A program made the position numbers and the translations under genes. 33,829 nucleotides of DNA. It comes from Gammaproteobacteria bacterium. Lineage in GTDB: Bacteria > Pseudomonadota > Gammaproteobacteria > JAUZRS01. The notes beneath the pieces are model-generated. The model did not search any database and was not told where the DNA came from. It worked only from the letters and a program-made list of their open reading frames with translations. The stretch lies in assembly GCA_030950195.1 (NCBI GenBank), contig JAUZRS010000306.1:1-33829 (forward strand). The letters run 5' to 3'. Shown here one piece after another: positions 1 to 7,662 of this stretch. How positions within the stretch are numbered: the stretch's first letter is position 1; every line of letters begins with the position of its first letter.

Positions 1-140
1 ATAAAAAAGAGCTTTGTTTGCTTCTTGAAGATTATTATCTTCCCAGCGTTTCTATTTCTGCTATTTACCCACTCAACCGAAATTTGTCTCGAAGAGTTAG
101 GTTGTTGATTGATTTTCTTGCTGAAGAATTATCGAGATAA
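1..140 (+). CDS. LysR-family transcriptional regulator, C-terminal fragment (5' end outside window)
   Basis: The frame beginning at base 3 is open to TAA at 138-140 and encodes 45 residues. The tail includes LLEDYYLPSVSISAIYP followed by NRNLSRRVRLLIDFLAEEL, which has the typical ending of LysR-type regulators: a short loop, a strand with A-(I/V)-Y-P, then the basic L-(S/P)-x-(R/K)-V-R turn and the final helix IDFLAEEL. In this family the C-terminus closes effector-binding subdomain I. The DNA-binding helix-turn-helix and most of the effector domain lie upstream of the window, so the regulated genes and effector cannot be inferred. The call rests on one short but characteristic stretch. Confidence 0.75.
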   Translation, partial: KKELCLLLEDYYLPSVSISAIYPLNRNLSRRVRLLIDFLAEELSR

Positions 141-557
141 AAGGAGTCGGTTGGTTTTCATGCTTGTTTTAAAGGGAAGGCAATTGAGTGCTAAGATAAC
201 CGCCGGTATTTCTGGTGTATTCCATAAAAAGCTCGTCGAAGTTATCCACGACTGAGTTTTTTACCGATGCCCGTTTTAAACTGTGCGCGCTTCAGTAGGC
301 CAATCTATTGCTTAATAGATTTAACGCATACACTAAATTCTTTTTCATCTTTCACATACAACATTGCAAACATGTTCATGTTCATGGTGATGTCTGATGC
401 AAATTCTGTCCATGAGCGATGGTTGGATTTTTCAAGTAACTCTTTGGGGTGGAGGCTGGGGGCATCATATAACCAATGCTTCACTGTGGTAAGTAGTTAC
501 CAATTGGATAGTGATGGGATAAATGGTGTTTTATGAGCCTCACCCCAACCCACGAGT
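141..557. other. Intergenic region without a supported gene
   Basis: This stretch lies between the LysR stop codon and the stop codon of the minus-strand TPR gene. Apart from the probable terminator at 226-262 and a short fragment resembling the palindromic repeats found later in the window (541-558), I see nothing definite. An 89-codon plus-strand frame at 267-536 has no ribosome-binding site, no recognisable motif and an irregular composition, and I do not call it a gene. Confidence 0.5.
226..262. terminator. Probable Rho-independent terminator, possibly bidirectional
   Basis: CTC-GTCG (232-238) pairs with CGAC-t-GAG (249-256), with one bulged base and a 10-nt loop, and is followed by six T (257-262). 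Five A at 226-230 can pair with the T-run, so the element could work in both directions. It lies about 90 bp after the LysR stop codon and about 300 bp after the end of the minus-strand operon. Confidence 0.45.
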
Positions 558-558
558 T
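541..558. repeat. Short fragment resembling the right end of the 120-bp palindromic repeat
   Basis: The 18 bases at 541-558 differ at two positions from the corresponding part of the repeats at 22368-22487 and 24480-24599 (the CACCCCAACC-T-ACGA arm and its continuation). It could be a decayed half-copy of the same family, but it is short and the left arm is missing. Confidence 0.3.
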
Positions 559-1202
559 TAATCCTGAACAACCCCATCATAAAGGTAACGATTGGCCTCA
601 CTGTGTTTAGGTGAACGACGCAACACCTGTCGATAGGCGATCTCTGCTGCACTGCGATTCTTCAACCAAAGATACGCTCTGGCCTGATAAACCCAGCCAT
701 TGACATCGCTTGGATAGCGTTTATTAAACTCCTGAGTGTGTTTTAACAACGTCTGCCACTGGCGTAACCCTTCCTGCACCGCCATCAAACGTACATGAGC
801 GGTGTAACTCCACGGATCAAGAGCCAAGACTTGTTTTAAAAACCGTTCCGCTTCACTCCAGCGCAGTTGTGCCATCAGCGGCAAGGTAATGCCCAAACGG
901 GCATCCAAAGAGTCACTGTTGCGTGACAAGGCGCGCCGATAATTGCGAATAGAGTCGTTGTAATTGGCTTGTTGATAAAAGAGCCAAGCGTAACGCAACA
1001 CTCCATAGTCGCTGCTTGCCGGCCCTTCTAATAACGGTTCCAATACGGCTCCTGCTTTCGCGTATTTTCCCTCTGACTCCAGTTGATGGGATTGGCTCCA
1101 GAGATCTTCTGCCATAACCAACGGTGAAAGTAGAGTGGTCAACAGCAGTGTTTTACAGAGCTGGCCAAGAGTGAAACAACGATCTGTTTTATTACCAAAC
1201 AT
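558..1202 (-). CDS. Periplasmic tetratricopeptide-repeat protein
   Basis: 214 residues. Residues 1-31 form a signal peptide (basic start, LLLTTLLSP core, cleavage probably after VMA), so the protein is exported. The remainder is helical and carries TPR-like units around residues 67-100 (YAWLFYQQANYNDSIRNYRR), 101-135 (W-x-x-A-E-x-F-L-x-x-V-L-x-L-D-P) and 170-205 (AEIAYRQVLRRSP). TPRs are protein-protein scaffolds; no catalytic motif is present. It is the last gene of the six-gene minus operon, and its ATG lies inside the end of the upstream beta-barrel gene (11-nt overlap), so the two are probably co-translated. TPR/barrel pairs occur in export systems for polysaccharides and other molecules (YaiO- and PgaA-like proteins combine both parts), but that role is inference. 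Its partner or cargo is unknown. Confidence 0.8.
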   Translation of the reverse strand: MFGNKTDRCFTLGQLCKTLLLTTLLSPLVMAEDLWSQSHQLESEGKYAKAGAVLEPLLEGPASSDYGVLRYAWLFYQQANYNDSIRNYRRALSRNSDSLDARLGITLPLMAQLRWSEAERFLKQVLALDPWSYTAHVRLMAVQEGLRQWQTLLKHTQEFNKRYPSDVNGWVYQARAYLWLKNRSAAEIAYRQVLRRSPKHSEANRYLYDGVVQD

Positions 1203-2088
1203 AAGCTAAGTCCGTGTAGAGGTAGTTATTACGATACGCGTTATTGATCTCATTATTGGTGGAGTTTTGCACTCCAGCAGCGAGCAGCACCTGCCATTGA
1301 GTGCCGACATACCAGAGAGCCGACAATGACAACGGGCCACGATCCGTGTCGGTCAGGGTGTAGACCGCTGCCACATCGGGATCAACGCTGTAGAGTCGTT
1401 CGCCAAAGACCTTGTTCAGTTGCACTCGATCTGGCAGCAAACCCTTTGCTGAGTGAAACCAGTGGCTCCATTTTAGCTCCACAGCCTGAGCTGATGAGCG
1501 ACCTTGCGCTGTGCTTGAATCAGAGTAATCGAGTAGATAGCCCCTGACCTGCAACCAATCGGCTTTATGATTCATTTCCCAAGCCAGCGTGGGTGTCCAC
1601 TGAGAAACCGACAGGCCGTTTTCATAGCTTGAATAAGCAAAGCCCAGATCAAGCAGATAACGACCGGTGTAATCCGCAAACTGAATCGACGGCATCAGAG
1701 TCTGTACCTGCTGTTGCAGCGTTGTGGCTGAAAATGTTGTTTCGCTGTTGGTAAGGTAGCCGTCCAAGCGGGCGGTCACAATCCCCGGCAGCGATGTGGG
1801 GTAAAAATGCTGGCGACCACTGGCAAACCAACCCTGTTGGGAGATGTCTTGCGAGAGGCGGGTGGCGGTCACCACGCTGTGGTTTTGCCCTAAAGTAAAA
1901 CCGTATTGATCAAAATAATCTGCGGCAAAAAACAGATCGGCTCCGATTACTGAATCGCGCAGTTCAGAGTTACTGTAACTGCCGTAGAGTCCGCCGAGAT
2001 CCAGCCGCATTTTCCACGGATCAGCGAATAAAGTGGTTGAGCTTAATATTAAACCAGTACAAATAAAAAATCGAAACGGATGTTTCAT
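1192..2088 (-). CDS. Probable outer-membrane beta-barrel protein
   Basis: 298 residues from the ATG at 2088, which overlaps the stop of the preceding gene as ATGA and has GGGAG eight bases upstream; the longer frame to 2103 is rejected. Residues 1-22 are a signal peptide (FFICTGLILSSTTLFA). The mature part is rich in alternating aromatic/polar segments and short turns (MRLDLGGLYGSYS, GRYLLDLGFAYSSY, WLQVRGYLLDYS, WQVLLAAGVQNS), and ends in YLYTDLAYVW. A C-terminal aromatic residue and this strand pattern are typical of barrels inserted by the BAM complex. I do not recognise the subfamily; resemblance to YaiO-type barrels is possible because a TPR gene follows directly. Within its operon it is the likely outer-membrane exit or entry point. 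Confidence 0.7.
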   Translation of the reverse strand: MKHPFRFFICTGLILSSTTLFADPWKMRLDLGGLYGSYSNSELRDSVIGADLFFAADYFDQYGFTLGQNHSVVTATRLSQDISQQGWFASGRQHFYPTSLPGIVTARLDGYLTNSETTFSATTLQQQVQTLMPSIQFADYTGRYLLDLGFAYSSYENGLSVSQWTPTLAWEMNHKADWLQVRGYLLDYSDSSTAQGRSSAQAVELKWSHWFHSAKGLLPDRVQLNKVFGERLYSVDPDVAAVYTLTDTDRGPLSLSALWYVGTQWQVLLAAGVQNSTNNEINNAYRNNYLYTDLAYVW

Positions 2089-4271
2089 ATACGTTGCTCC
2101 CAACCTGGAATGCCTTCGTCTGCGGTTAAGCCACTGCCCTGCAATTGTGCTTCAATACAATATTGGTCCATCTGCAAGGAGAGCTGACAACAGCCTACAT
2201 TTGGTTTTATCATGGCGCTGCTTTTGGCCAGCAAGGTTTTACCTGGCCAGAGCGGCAGGCGGTGTTCCCCCAACTGAAACCAGACTTCCTTTTTGCTGTC
2301 CCAATGACGGCAATAAGTGCTCTGTAAACCGTGACCCAGTGGGTAACGCAGCAAGCAGAAGAGTTTTTGCCAACGGGAGAGTGGCAACAGCGCCAGCGAG
2401 GGACGGTCAGACCATTGTAAGGAGCCACTACTGAAGGGGGTTAGCCCTAACGCCAGCAGCCAAAGATCTAAGAAAGCATCGGCTTCACCCTCACGATCAT
2501 AAAAGGCTAACACACCACTCAATTCCTCAAAGGCGCTGCTGGCCTGCTGATCACTGATTAGGGTTAAACGCCCATCCAGACTCAGATCCACCTGCAAACG
2601 GCGTGGCAGCGAGGCAGTGTTAGTCTCGTTCACTTGGTAGGTTAAAAAACGCCCTACAGGCAGATGCAGTGGTGTTGCCAGTCGAGCATCGCGCACGGCG
2701 GCTTGCACCGTCTCGGCTTCAACGGGGATGACGCTGGTGCAAAACTGCGTGGCGTTGTCGCGTTTTAGCAGCACTGAGCTGAGATGAAAGGGGACGGTCG
2801 CAGCGCCTAAGGTGGCCGTTGCCTGTACTTGTAGATGCAGATGAGGCTGTGGTGAGCGCCCTGAATTCCCGCAGGCGGCAATCACTTCGCCTGCCTGTAG
2901 CCACTGTCCCTCTTCCACTTTGAGGCTGTTTTGACGCAGATGCGCCAACATCACATGTAAGCCAGAAGTGGTGCGCAGGAGAATAAAGTTGCCCCAATTG
3001 CGCTTGGTATTAACTTCGCCTGGAGCGTTGTCAGCCACATCGGAGACACAGCGCACCACCTGACCAGCAATGGGTGCCAATACTGGCAAGCCAAAGACAA
3101 AATAGTGTTCAACCTCTTTGCCGTTGGCGCGATAGCTTTTGCCACCTTCGGTGACAAAAAAATCCAAAGCGTGCTGCCACGGTGCTTTGTGGGTAAAGCG
3201 GCCATTAAAACCTTGGTAAATCTGGCAGGCTCCCATCAGCGGCATTACCAGTGGCAAGCTCGCTACGCCGCCGTTGCGTACCTGCGCTAAGCGACTGCGT
3301 TCGTAGTTTTTCTCGGGTAGATCGGGGCGCTCCAACAGCAGCCACGGTTTGGCCAGTGCTTGACGGTGTTGCAGTGCCATCAAAAGGGTGAAGGTGGTGA
3401 GTAAAAAGGGAATGGCCATAACGGAGAGGCCGAAGAGCAGCAGCATGGATTGGGTTGCAGCGGTTAGCAGCGCCGCCAAAGCTGCCCCCACCAGGGCTAA
3501 GAAAAACGCCGCCCAACTGGGTATCACAAAGACACCGCCCAGTGCCATTGCGGTAAGAATAAAGTTAAAACCCGCCCACGCCACCAGCGTGGGGTTGGGG
3601 TCGCCGGTTAAAATAACAAAGACCCAGTGGCCAATGCTGAAACCCGCCAGCGCCAACAGCGCCAGATAGCGTGAGGTGATTAACAGGCCGACAAACAGAA
3701 TCAGACCGGCTAAAGGGTGTGGGCTGAAAAAGGCCGAACCTAGGGCGATTAGAAAATTATCAAAAAAAGGATTAACAAAGGTGTCAATCGGAGCCAGTGG
3801 GGTTAAATAGTGGCTTAAATTACCGTAACTCTGAGCTGAAAAAGCGGTGGTCAGAGCCACCACTACAAAAGGCAGACTCAGCGCCGGTAGCCGTCCCAAA
3901 CGCCAGAAAAAATCCGATACCGCGACGGTCAAAAACACCGCTAAAACTGCACCGAGAACAATCAGTAAGGTTAAATATTGATCAAGCTGGTAGACCGCTC
4001 CCAGTGAAAGACCCACCAACAAGCTGTTGTAGAGGTGCAGGCCGCTGCTTAAATTTGCAAAGCGCAATAACTGCGCACTCAACAGACCCACCACCACCGC
4101 CAGCAGACCAGCCAAACCGATGTTGCTAAACCAGAACGTGGCCAGCAGAAACAGCCCGCCAACCCAAAGACGATTCGCAAACAGAATTGAGGCGTAGGCG
4201 CGCAGTATTCCTTCTATTCCTATCTTGAGCGCCTCCCATAGAGGCGGCCATGTTGCGCTGAAAAAGCTCAT
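2085..4271 (-). CDS. Urea transporter (UT) domain fused to M23 peptidase domain
   Basis: 728 residues. Residues 1-305 are almost entirely membrane segments and show the two-fold repeat of urea transporters: N-R-L-W-V-G-G-L near 33 and HPLAGLILFVGLLI near 185-198 (the P-L-x-G-L motif), with G-L-H-L-Y-N-S-L-L-V-G near 77-87 and AWAGFNFILTAMALGG near 231-246. Residues 355-490 form an M23/LytM zinc peptidase: T-H-K at 360-362, H367-A-L-D370-F, A-H444-L, and GNSGRSPQPHLHLQV with H477-x-H479. The first metal ligand is H361 or H367, because the usual H-x-x-x-D spacing is shifted. Residues 500-728 are an extension I do not recognise. Family knowledge: UT proteins passively conduct urea, and M23 enzymes cut peptide bonds in peptidoglycan or small peptides. 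The gene overlaps the barrel gene by ATGA and follows the decarboxylase gene by 10 bp. The cell side of the peptidase domain is uncertain. Confidence 0.85.
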   Translation of the reverse strand: MSFFSATWPPLWEALKIGIEGILRAYASILFANRLWVGGLFLLATFWFSNIGLAGLLAVVVGLLSAQLLRFANLSSGLHLYNSLLVGLSLGAVYQLDQYLTLLIVLGAVLAVFLTVAVSDFFWRLGRLPALSLPFVVVALTTAFSAQSYGNLSHYLTPLAPIDTFVNPFFDNFLIALGSAFFSPHPLAGLILFVGLLITSRYLALLALAGFSIGHWVFVILTGDPNPTLVAWAGFNFILTAMALGGVFVIPSWAAFFLALVGAALAALLTAATQSMLLLFGLSVMAIPFLLTTFTLLMALQHRQALAKPWLLLERPDLPEKNYERSRLAQVRNGGVASLPLVMPLMGACQIYQGFNGRFTHKAPWQHALDFFVTEGGKSYRANGKEVEHYFVFGLPVLAPIAGQVVRCVSDVADNAPGEVNTKRNWGNFILLRTTSGLHVMLAHLRQNSLKVEEGQWLQAGEVIAACGNSGRSPQPHLHLQVQATATLGAATVPFHLSSVLLKRDNATQFCTSVIPVEAETVQAAVRDARLATPLHLPVGRFLTYQVNETNTASLPRRLQVDLSLDGRLTLISDQQASSAFEELSGVLAFYDREGEADAFLDLWLLALGLTPFSSGSLQWSDRPSLALLPLSRWQKLFCLLRYPLGHGLQSTYCRHWDSKKEVWFQLGEHRLPLWPGKTLLAKSSAMIKPNVGCCQLSLQMDQYCIEAQLQGSGLTADEGIPGWEQRI

Positions 4272-4281
4272 CTATTTGAAC

Positions 4282-5688
4282 CTAAAGGGTGTTGGGTAAG
4301 CTGTTGGGGAAGGGTTGGCTCAGATGTTCCGGCATTCTCTCTTGTTGGGTCATCACTTCTAGGTTTTCAGCAGCGCGCAGTACATCGACTCCGCCGTGTT
4401 CATTGACCATCACCACATTGGGGCGGTATTCGATAAATTGCATCCACTGAGTGTTGTTGTACGCGCCCACAGGTCCAATCACCAGCGGCTCACCGGTTGG
4501 CAAGGGAGGTAACATGATGCTTTGGCGTATCACATCAATGTTCATGCACATGGGGCCATAAACCACGGTCTCCTCTGGTACGCCGTCGAGGTAGCGGGTT
4601 GGTTTCAAGCTGTGGTTGTACCAAAAGGCGGTGAAGAGCAGATTGATGCCCGCATCCACCACCACCGAGCGCCGACCATCGGGCAGCCGTTTGTTGGCCA
4701 CCACTGAGGTGATCAGTTCTTCGGCATCGTCCACCAGAGCGCGTCCGCTCTCCAGCACCAAGGTGGGGCGGTTTTTGCCTTGTGCTTCGCGTTGGTTGGT
4801 GGCTTCCAATAAAGTGTCGCAGATCGCTTCGGCGTACTGTTCGGCGCTGGGGACGATCTCTTCTGGTGGTAAATAAACCCCTTGCAGGGCGTTGTGCGAG
4901 GCGAATCCACCACCGATGTCGATGTATTCAATCAGACAGTCGGTGGCCTCTTCGACGCTCTCCATAAAGGCACACATAATGCGAACTTGAGAGGTGTAAG
5001 CACGCAATTCAGTGACAAAGGTACCGACATGGCTGTGCAGCCCGGTTAGTTTTAGATGCTCGCTTTGAGAAATGCGTTGTGCCGCTTCCATCGCTTGCCC
5101 CGATTCGATGTTAAAACCAAAGCGACTCCACGCTTCAGTGTAACCGGTATCAAAATTGAGGCGAATGGTCACCGGCACCACCTTGCCCGCTTCTCTGGCC
5201 ACCTCTTCTAGCAGCGCCAACTCGTCCAGATGGTCAATGTGCAGTTTGGCTCCCTCATCTACGGCACGGGTTAAAATTTTGCGGTTTTTATTCGGGCCGT
5301 TAAAGAGGATAAATTCACCAGGTACGCCCAGTGAGCGGGCTTTTTCATACTCAAAATCAGAGACCACTTCGGCCCAAGCCCCTTCTTGATGGAGAATATT
5401 ACAGACCGCTCCAATGTAGTTGGTTTTATAAGACCAGCCCTGAATCACATTAGGATAGCGGGCGCTAAAGGCGCGTTTTACGCGGCGGACATTTTCTCGC
5501 AACCGACGTTCGGAAAAGACAAACAGCGGTGAGCCGTACTCTTTAACCAGTTCGGTTACGGGCACACCATCAATGGCATCACGCACCGATTCGTAACGAT
5601 TGGCTCCGAATTTATTTAATCCACCCGCCCGATGTGGGGTCAGGGTAGGGCGTTGCCATTTTTTTTCTCTGCGGTTTTCATTGTTCAT
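4282..5688 (-). CDS. PLP-dependent fold-III decarboxylase (diaminopimelate/ornithine decarboxylase superfamily)
   Basis: 468 residues. All parts of a fold-III decarboxylase are visible: the PLP lysine K88 in W-S-Y-K-T-N, HSHVG (218-222), the glycine loop D-I-G-G-G-F (257-262) and E-S-G-R (313-316) for phosphate binding, G-P-M-C-M-N-I-D (378-385) in the position of the catalytic Cys/Asp loop, and G-A-Y-N-N-T (408-413) near the C-terminus. Such enzymes remove a carboxyl group from an amino acid or carboxy-amine (lysA, nspC and speA families). The residues that set lysA specificity are not clearly conserved, so I do not call it lysA; its place between an ATP-grasp gene and a transporter gene suggests a dedicated pathway. 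ATG at 5688 has AAGGA nine bases upstream. A 52-bp gap separates it from the ATP-grasp gene. Confidence 0.85.
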   Translation of the reverse strand: MNNENRREKKWQRPTLTPHRAGGLNKFGANRYESVRDAIDGVPVTELVKEYGSPLFVFSERRLRENVRRVKRAFSARYPNVIQGWSYKTNYIGAVCNILHQEGAWAEVVSDFEYEKARSLGVPGEFILFNGPNKNRKILTRAVDEGAKLHIDHLDELALLEEVAREAGKVVPVTIRLNFDTGYTEAWSRFGFNIESGQAMEAAQRISQSEHLKLTGLHSHVGTFVTELRAYTSQVRIMCAFMESVEEATDCLIEYIDIGGGFASHNALQGVYLPPEEIVPSAEQYAEAICDTLLEATNQREAQGKNRPTLVLESGRALVDDAEELITSVVANKRLPDGRRSVVVDAGINLLFTAFWYNHSLKPTRYLDGVPEETVVYGPMCMNIDVIRQSIMLPPLPTGEPLVIGPVGAYNNTQWMQFIEYRPNVVMVNEHGGVDVLRAAENLEVMTQQERMPEHLSQPFPNSLPNTL

Positions 5689-5740
5689 TTTAATGCTTCC
5701 TTATCCGTGCTTTTTGCAGCGACCGATTGATTTATTTTGC

Positions 5741-6790
5741 TTAGATTCGACAGCCGTTCATGACCACCGATTCATACTCCGCCAGCGGTACCACACACTC
5801 ATCGGCGTAGCGGATGTACAACATGCCCGGTTTGGAGGGGGGGAATTCTGCTAGCTCTTCGCCCATCGCCAACTGCACCAGGGCGTAGGGCAGATTGCGT
5901 CCCAGTCCGGCGGAGAAATAGACCCAAGCGGGGAAGCGTGGGTTGATCTCAATCAGGTGATAACGGCCTTCGTCATCGCGCATCACCTCGACCTCCAAGG
6001 GACCGCGCCAATCGAGGTTTTTGACCAATTTTTCCGCTGCCGAGAGCAGGGTTTGATCGTGAATGGCGATGCCTGCCCACGCTTTGCCTTTGTCGGTCAG
6101 ACCTTTTTTGCGCATCATGACCGAACCTAAAAGGTTGCCTTTGCCGTCACCCAAGCCGGTTAAGTTGACCTCTTCGCCTTTGACAAAACGCTGCACCAAC
6201 ACCGGCAGCCCCCACTGAGCGGCGATGCTGTGAAAAGCCTCTGCGGCTTCATCGGCGCTGTGGGCGATTTTGGCATCGTAAAATAGCCCTTTAACCACCA
6301 AAGGGTAGCGCCAGCCTTCCTCTTGGCAGCGATAGAAAAAGCCCGCTTGCGTCACTGATTGGATTTCTGGGCACTCTATGCCCGCTAATTTGGCTACCTC
6401 GTGCAGACGATCTTTGTTGCGCAGTTGCAGCTGTTCACCGCTGGGGATAAAGAGTTTGATCCCCATCTGTTCCAGTACGGGTTGCAGACGAATCATGCTC
6501 GGCAGCTCAGCATCAAGGCAAGGGATGAGCAGATCAAAGGGGTCGGCGGCGTGGATCTGTTGCAGCCGTGCCAGCAGCGCCTCTTCTCCGGCGGAAGGGT
6601 AGGGCAGCAGGTAACTGACATCGCAGTATTGCGGCAGATAAAAACCGGGGTCTAGGGCATCGTAACCGAGACCGATCAGACGACCGTCAAAATCTTCAGC
6701 ATCGCGCAGACTGTGAGCGACGGCCAGGCCAGGGCCGGGATTGTCGGGGCGGGCGTTCATCCCTGTGATGGCAACGCGCAGTTGATTCAT
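5741..6790 (-). CDS. ATP-grasp carboxylate-amine ligase-like protein
   Basis: 349 residues, no signal peptide, cytosolic. The N-terminal 105 residues look like the pre-ATP-grasp Rossmann-like domain (V-A-I-T-G-M-N, then G-L-G-Y-D, and L-I-P-C-L-D-A-E near 87-95). The ATP-grasp core follows: R-N-K-D-R-L (near 123-129), YPLVVKG for the ATP-binding lysine, V-L-V-Q-R-F-V-K-G-E-E for the strand with acidic residues, and L-I-E-I-N-P-R-F with the Mg-binding Glu and Asn. It resembles the PurK/CarB-like group rather than the RimK-like ligases of graspetide pathways. Such enzymes join a carboxylate to an amine through an acylphosphate. Start overlaps the upstream stop as ATGA (6787-6790), so translation is coupled to the PqqD-domain gene. 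Substrates are unknown; the neighbouring decarboxylase suggests amino-acid-derived ones. Confidence 0.85.
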   Translation of the reverse strand: MNQLRVAITGMNARPDNPGPGLAVAHSLRDAEDFDGRLIGLGYDALDPGFYLPQYCDVSYLLPYPSAGEEALLARLQQIHAADPFDLLIPCLDAELPSMIRLQPVLEQMGIKLFIPSGEQLQLRNKDRLHEVAKLAGIECPEIQSVTQAGFFYRCQEEGWRYPLVVKGLFYDAKIAHSADEAAEAFHSIAAQWGLPVLVQRFVKGEEVNLTGLGDGKGNLLGSVMMRKKGLTDKGKAWAGIAIHDQTLLSAAEKLVKNLDWRGPLEVEVMRDDEGRYHLIEINPRFPAWVYFSAGLGRNLPYALVQLAMGEELAEFPPSKPGMLYIRYADECVVPLAEYESVVMNGCRI

Positions 6791-7608
6791 TTCAGTTGTC
6801 CTTTTAACAGACGCGAGAAATCCATTAGGTCTCGCTCAACTTCGTGGGCATCGGCTTCGTACTCGTCTACCACACGCTGTACTAGGGTCTTGGCATTCAG
6901 CCCTTCTTGCAGCAGTTTGAGTAAAATTAAGCCACTGTCATTGACCGAAAAGCTGTGGCCGCTGACAGGATCAAAGACAAAGCCGTTGTCGTTCAGAGCC
7001 AGTCGTTTGACGCTCTCGCTATTGGGCAGTGCGGGGTTTTCCATTGCGTTCTCTTCCCATGGTAGTTGACTCATTTCACTCTCCTGCGATTCATAATCTG
7101 AGCCGATGGCTCGTGGCATACGGGCTAAATTTTGCCAAACGCTGTCCATCAGGACGCGGCTGGGAATGCCCAACGGGCGATTGGGCAATATTTCGATACG
7201 GGCAAACAACTGCGCCCAAATGTCATCACGAAAACGCAGCAGGTGCAGCCGCAGCGTTTCATCCACCATCGGTGGGGCAAACAGCAGCGACAGTAAGGCG
7301 CTGTCGCTGGCGATGTTGCGCAAACCGTTTAACAGGCCTTGACGGCCTTGAGGCATACCGTTGACGATCAGATTCAATCGTTTGCAGCGTGACTCCATCC
7401 AGAGCAGAAAAACGCTCTGTTTGTTGGGCAGCAGTCGAAACATCACCCCTTCTGAAACTCGGGACAGGCGTGCCAATACTTTGGTGGTTACCATTGCCAG
7501 TTGATCTGCCTCGGCAAGACGATCCAGCGCGGTCAACAGTGCTTTGATGCGTCGATCCTTGAGCAGCTCTCGGAGCGGTTGATCCAGTTGTGATGATGAT
7601 CTGTTCAC
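6787..7608 (-). CDS. TetR-like DNA-binding domain fused to PqqD domain
   Basis: 273 residues from a GTG at 7608. Residues 19-70 match a TetR N-terminal helix-turn-helix: helix I-K-A-L-L-T-A-L-D-R-L-A, T-T-K-V-L-A-R-L-S-R-V-S-E-G-V as the helix-turn-helix, then M-F-R-L-L-P-N-K-Q-S-V-F, equivalent to the usual LYRHFPSKEAL. Residues 75-170 are helical and may be the ligand/dimer domain. Residues 198-271 are a PqqD domain (LALNDNGFVFDPVSGHSFSVN, then a helical half ending FSRLLKGQL). PqqD domains bind leader peptides or tether small substrates. Met179 is preceded by AGGAG six bases away, so a free 95-residue PqqD protein could also be made. The first gene of the operon, it probably binds the inverted repeat in its own promoter. 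The TetR part is diverged, which is the main uncertainty. Confidence 0.75.
   Translation of the reverse strand: MNRSSSQLDQPLRELLKDRRIKALLTALDRLAEADQLAMVTTKVLARLSRVSEGVMFRLLPNKQSVFLLWMESRCKRLNLIVNGMPQGRQGLLNGLRNIASDSALLSLLFAPPMVDETLRLHLLRFRDDIWAQLFARIEILPNRPLGIPSRVLMDSVWQNLARMPRAIGSDYESQESEMSQLPWEENAMENPALPNSESVKRLALNDNGFVFDPVSGHSFSVNDSGLILLKLLQEGLNAKTLVQRVVDEYEADAHEVERDLMDFSRLLKGQLK
7072..7085 (-). promoter_or_regulatory. Internal ribosome-binding site and ATG for a free PqqD protein
   Basis: On the minus strand AGGAG (7081-7085) lies six bases before an in-frame ATG (7072-7074) that corresponds to Met179 of the TetR-PqqD frame. This spacing is optimal and the product would be exactly the PqqD domain with a short leader (95 residues). 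The site is better than the one in front of the GTG at 7608. Confidence 0.5.
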
Positions 7609-7633
7609 GGCTTTCCCTTATCTCGTGGAGCTA

Positions 7634-7662
7634 TTTGTAAGTGAAAGTGTTTGCTTTCACAA
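7634..7662 (-). promoter_or_regulatory. Putative promoter of the six-gene operon with embedded operator
   Basis: On the minus strand TTGTGA (7657-7662) and TACAAA (7634-7639) are separated by 17 bp and each matches the sigma-70 consensus at four of six positions. Between and overlapping them is a perfect inverted repeat, GTGAAAG (7641-7647) and CTTTCAC (7654-7660) around a 6-bp centre. A 20-bp dyad in the spacer, 33-52 bp before the GTG of a TetR-like gene, is the usual arrangement for autorepression by TetR proteins. Binding is inferred. Confidence 0.55.

Noticed and set aside
267-536. 89-codon plus-strand open frame
   Set aside because: No ribosome-binding site, no known motif, irregular composition (repeated Met, Phe, Ser), and located in a region that otherwise looks intergenic.
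2085-5688. Idea of a urea-metabolism or lysine-biosynthesis operon
   Set aside because: No urease, urea carboxylase or dap genes are present, and the decarboxylase lacks clear lysA specificity; neighbours point to a different dedicated pathway.
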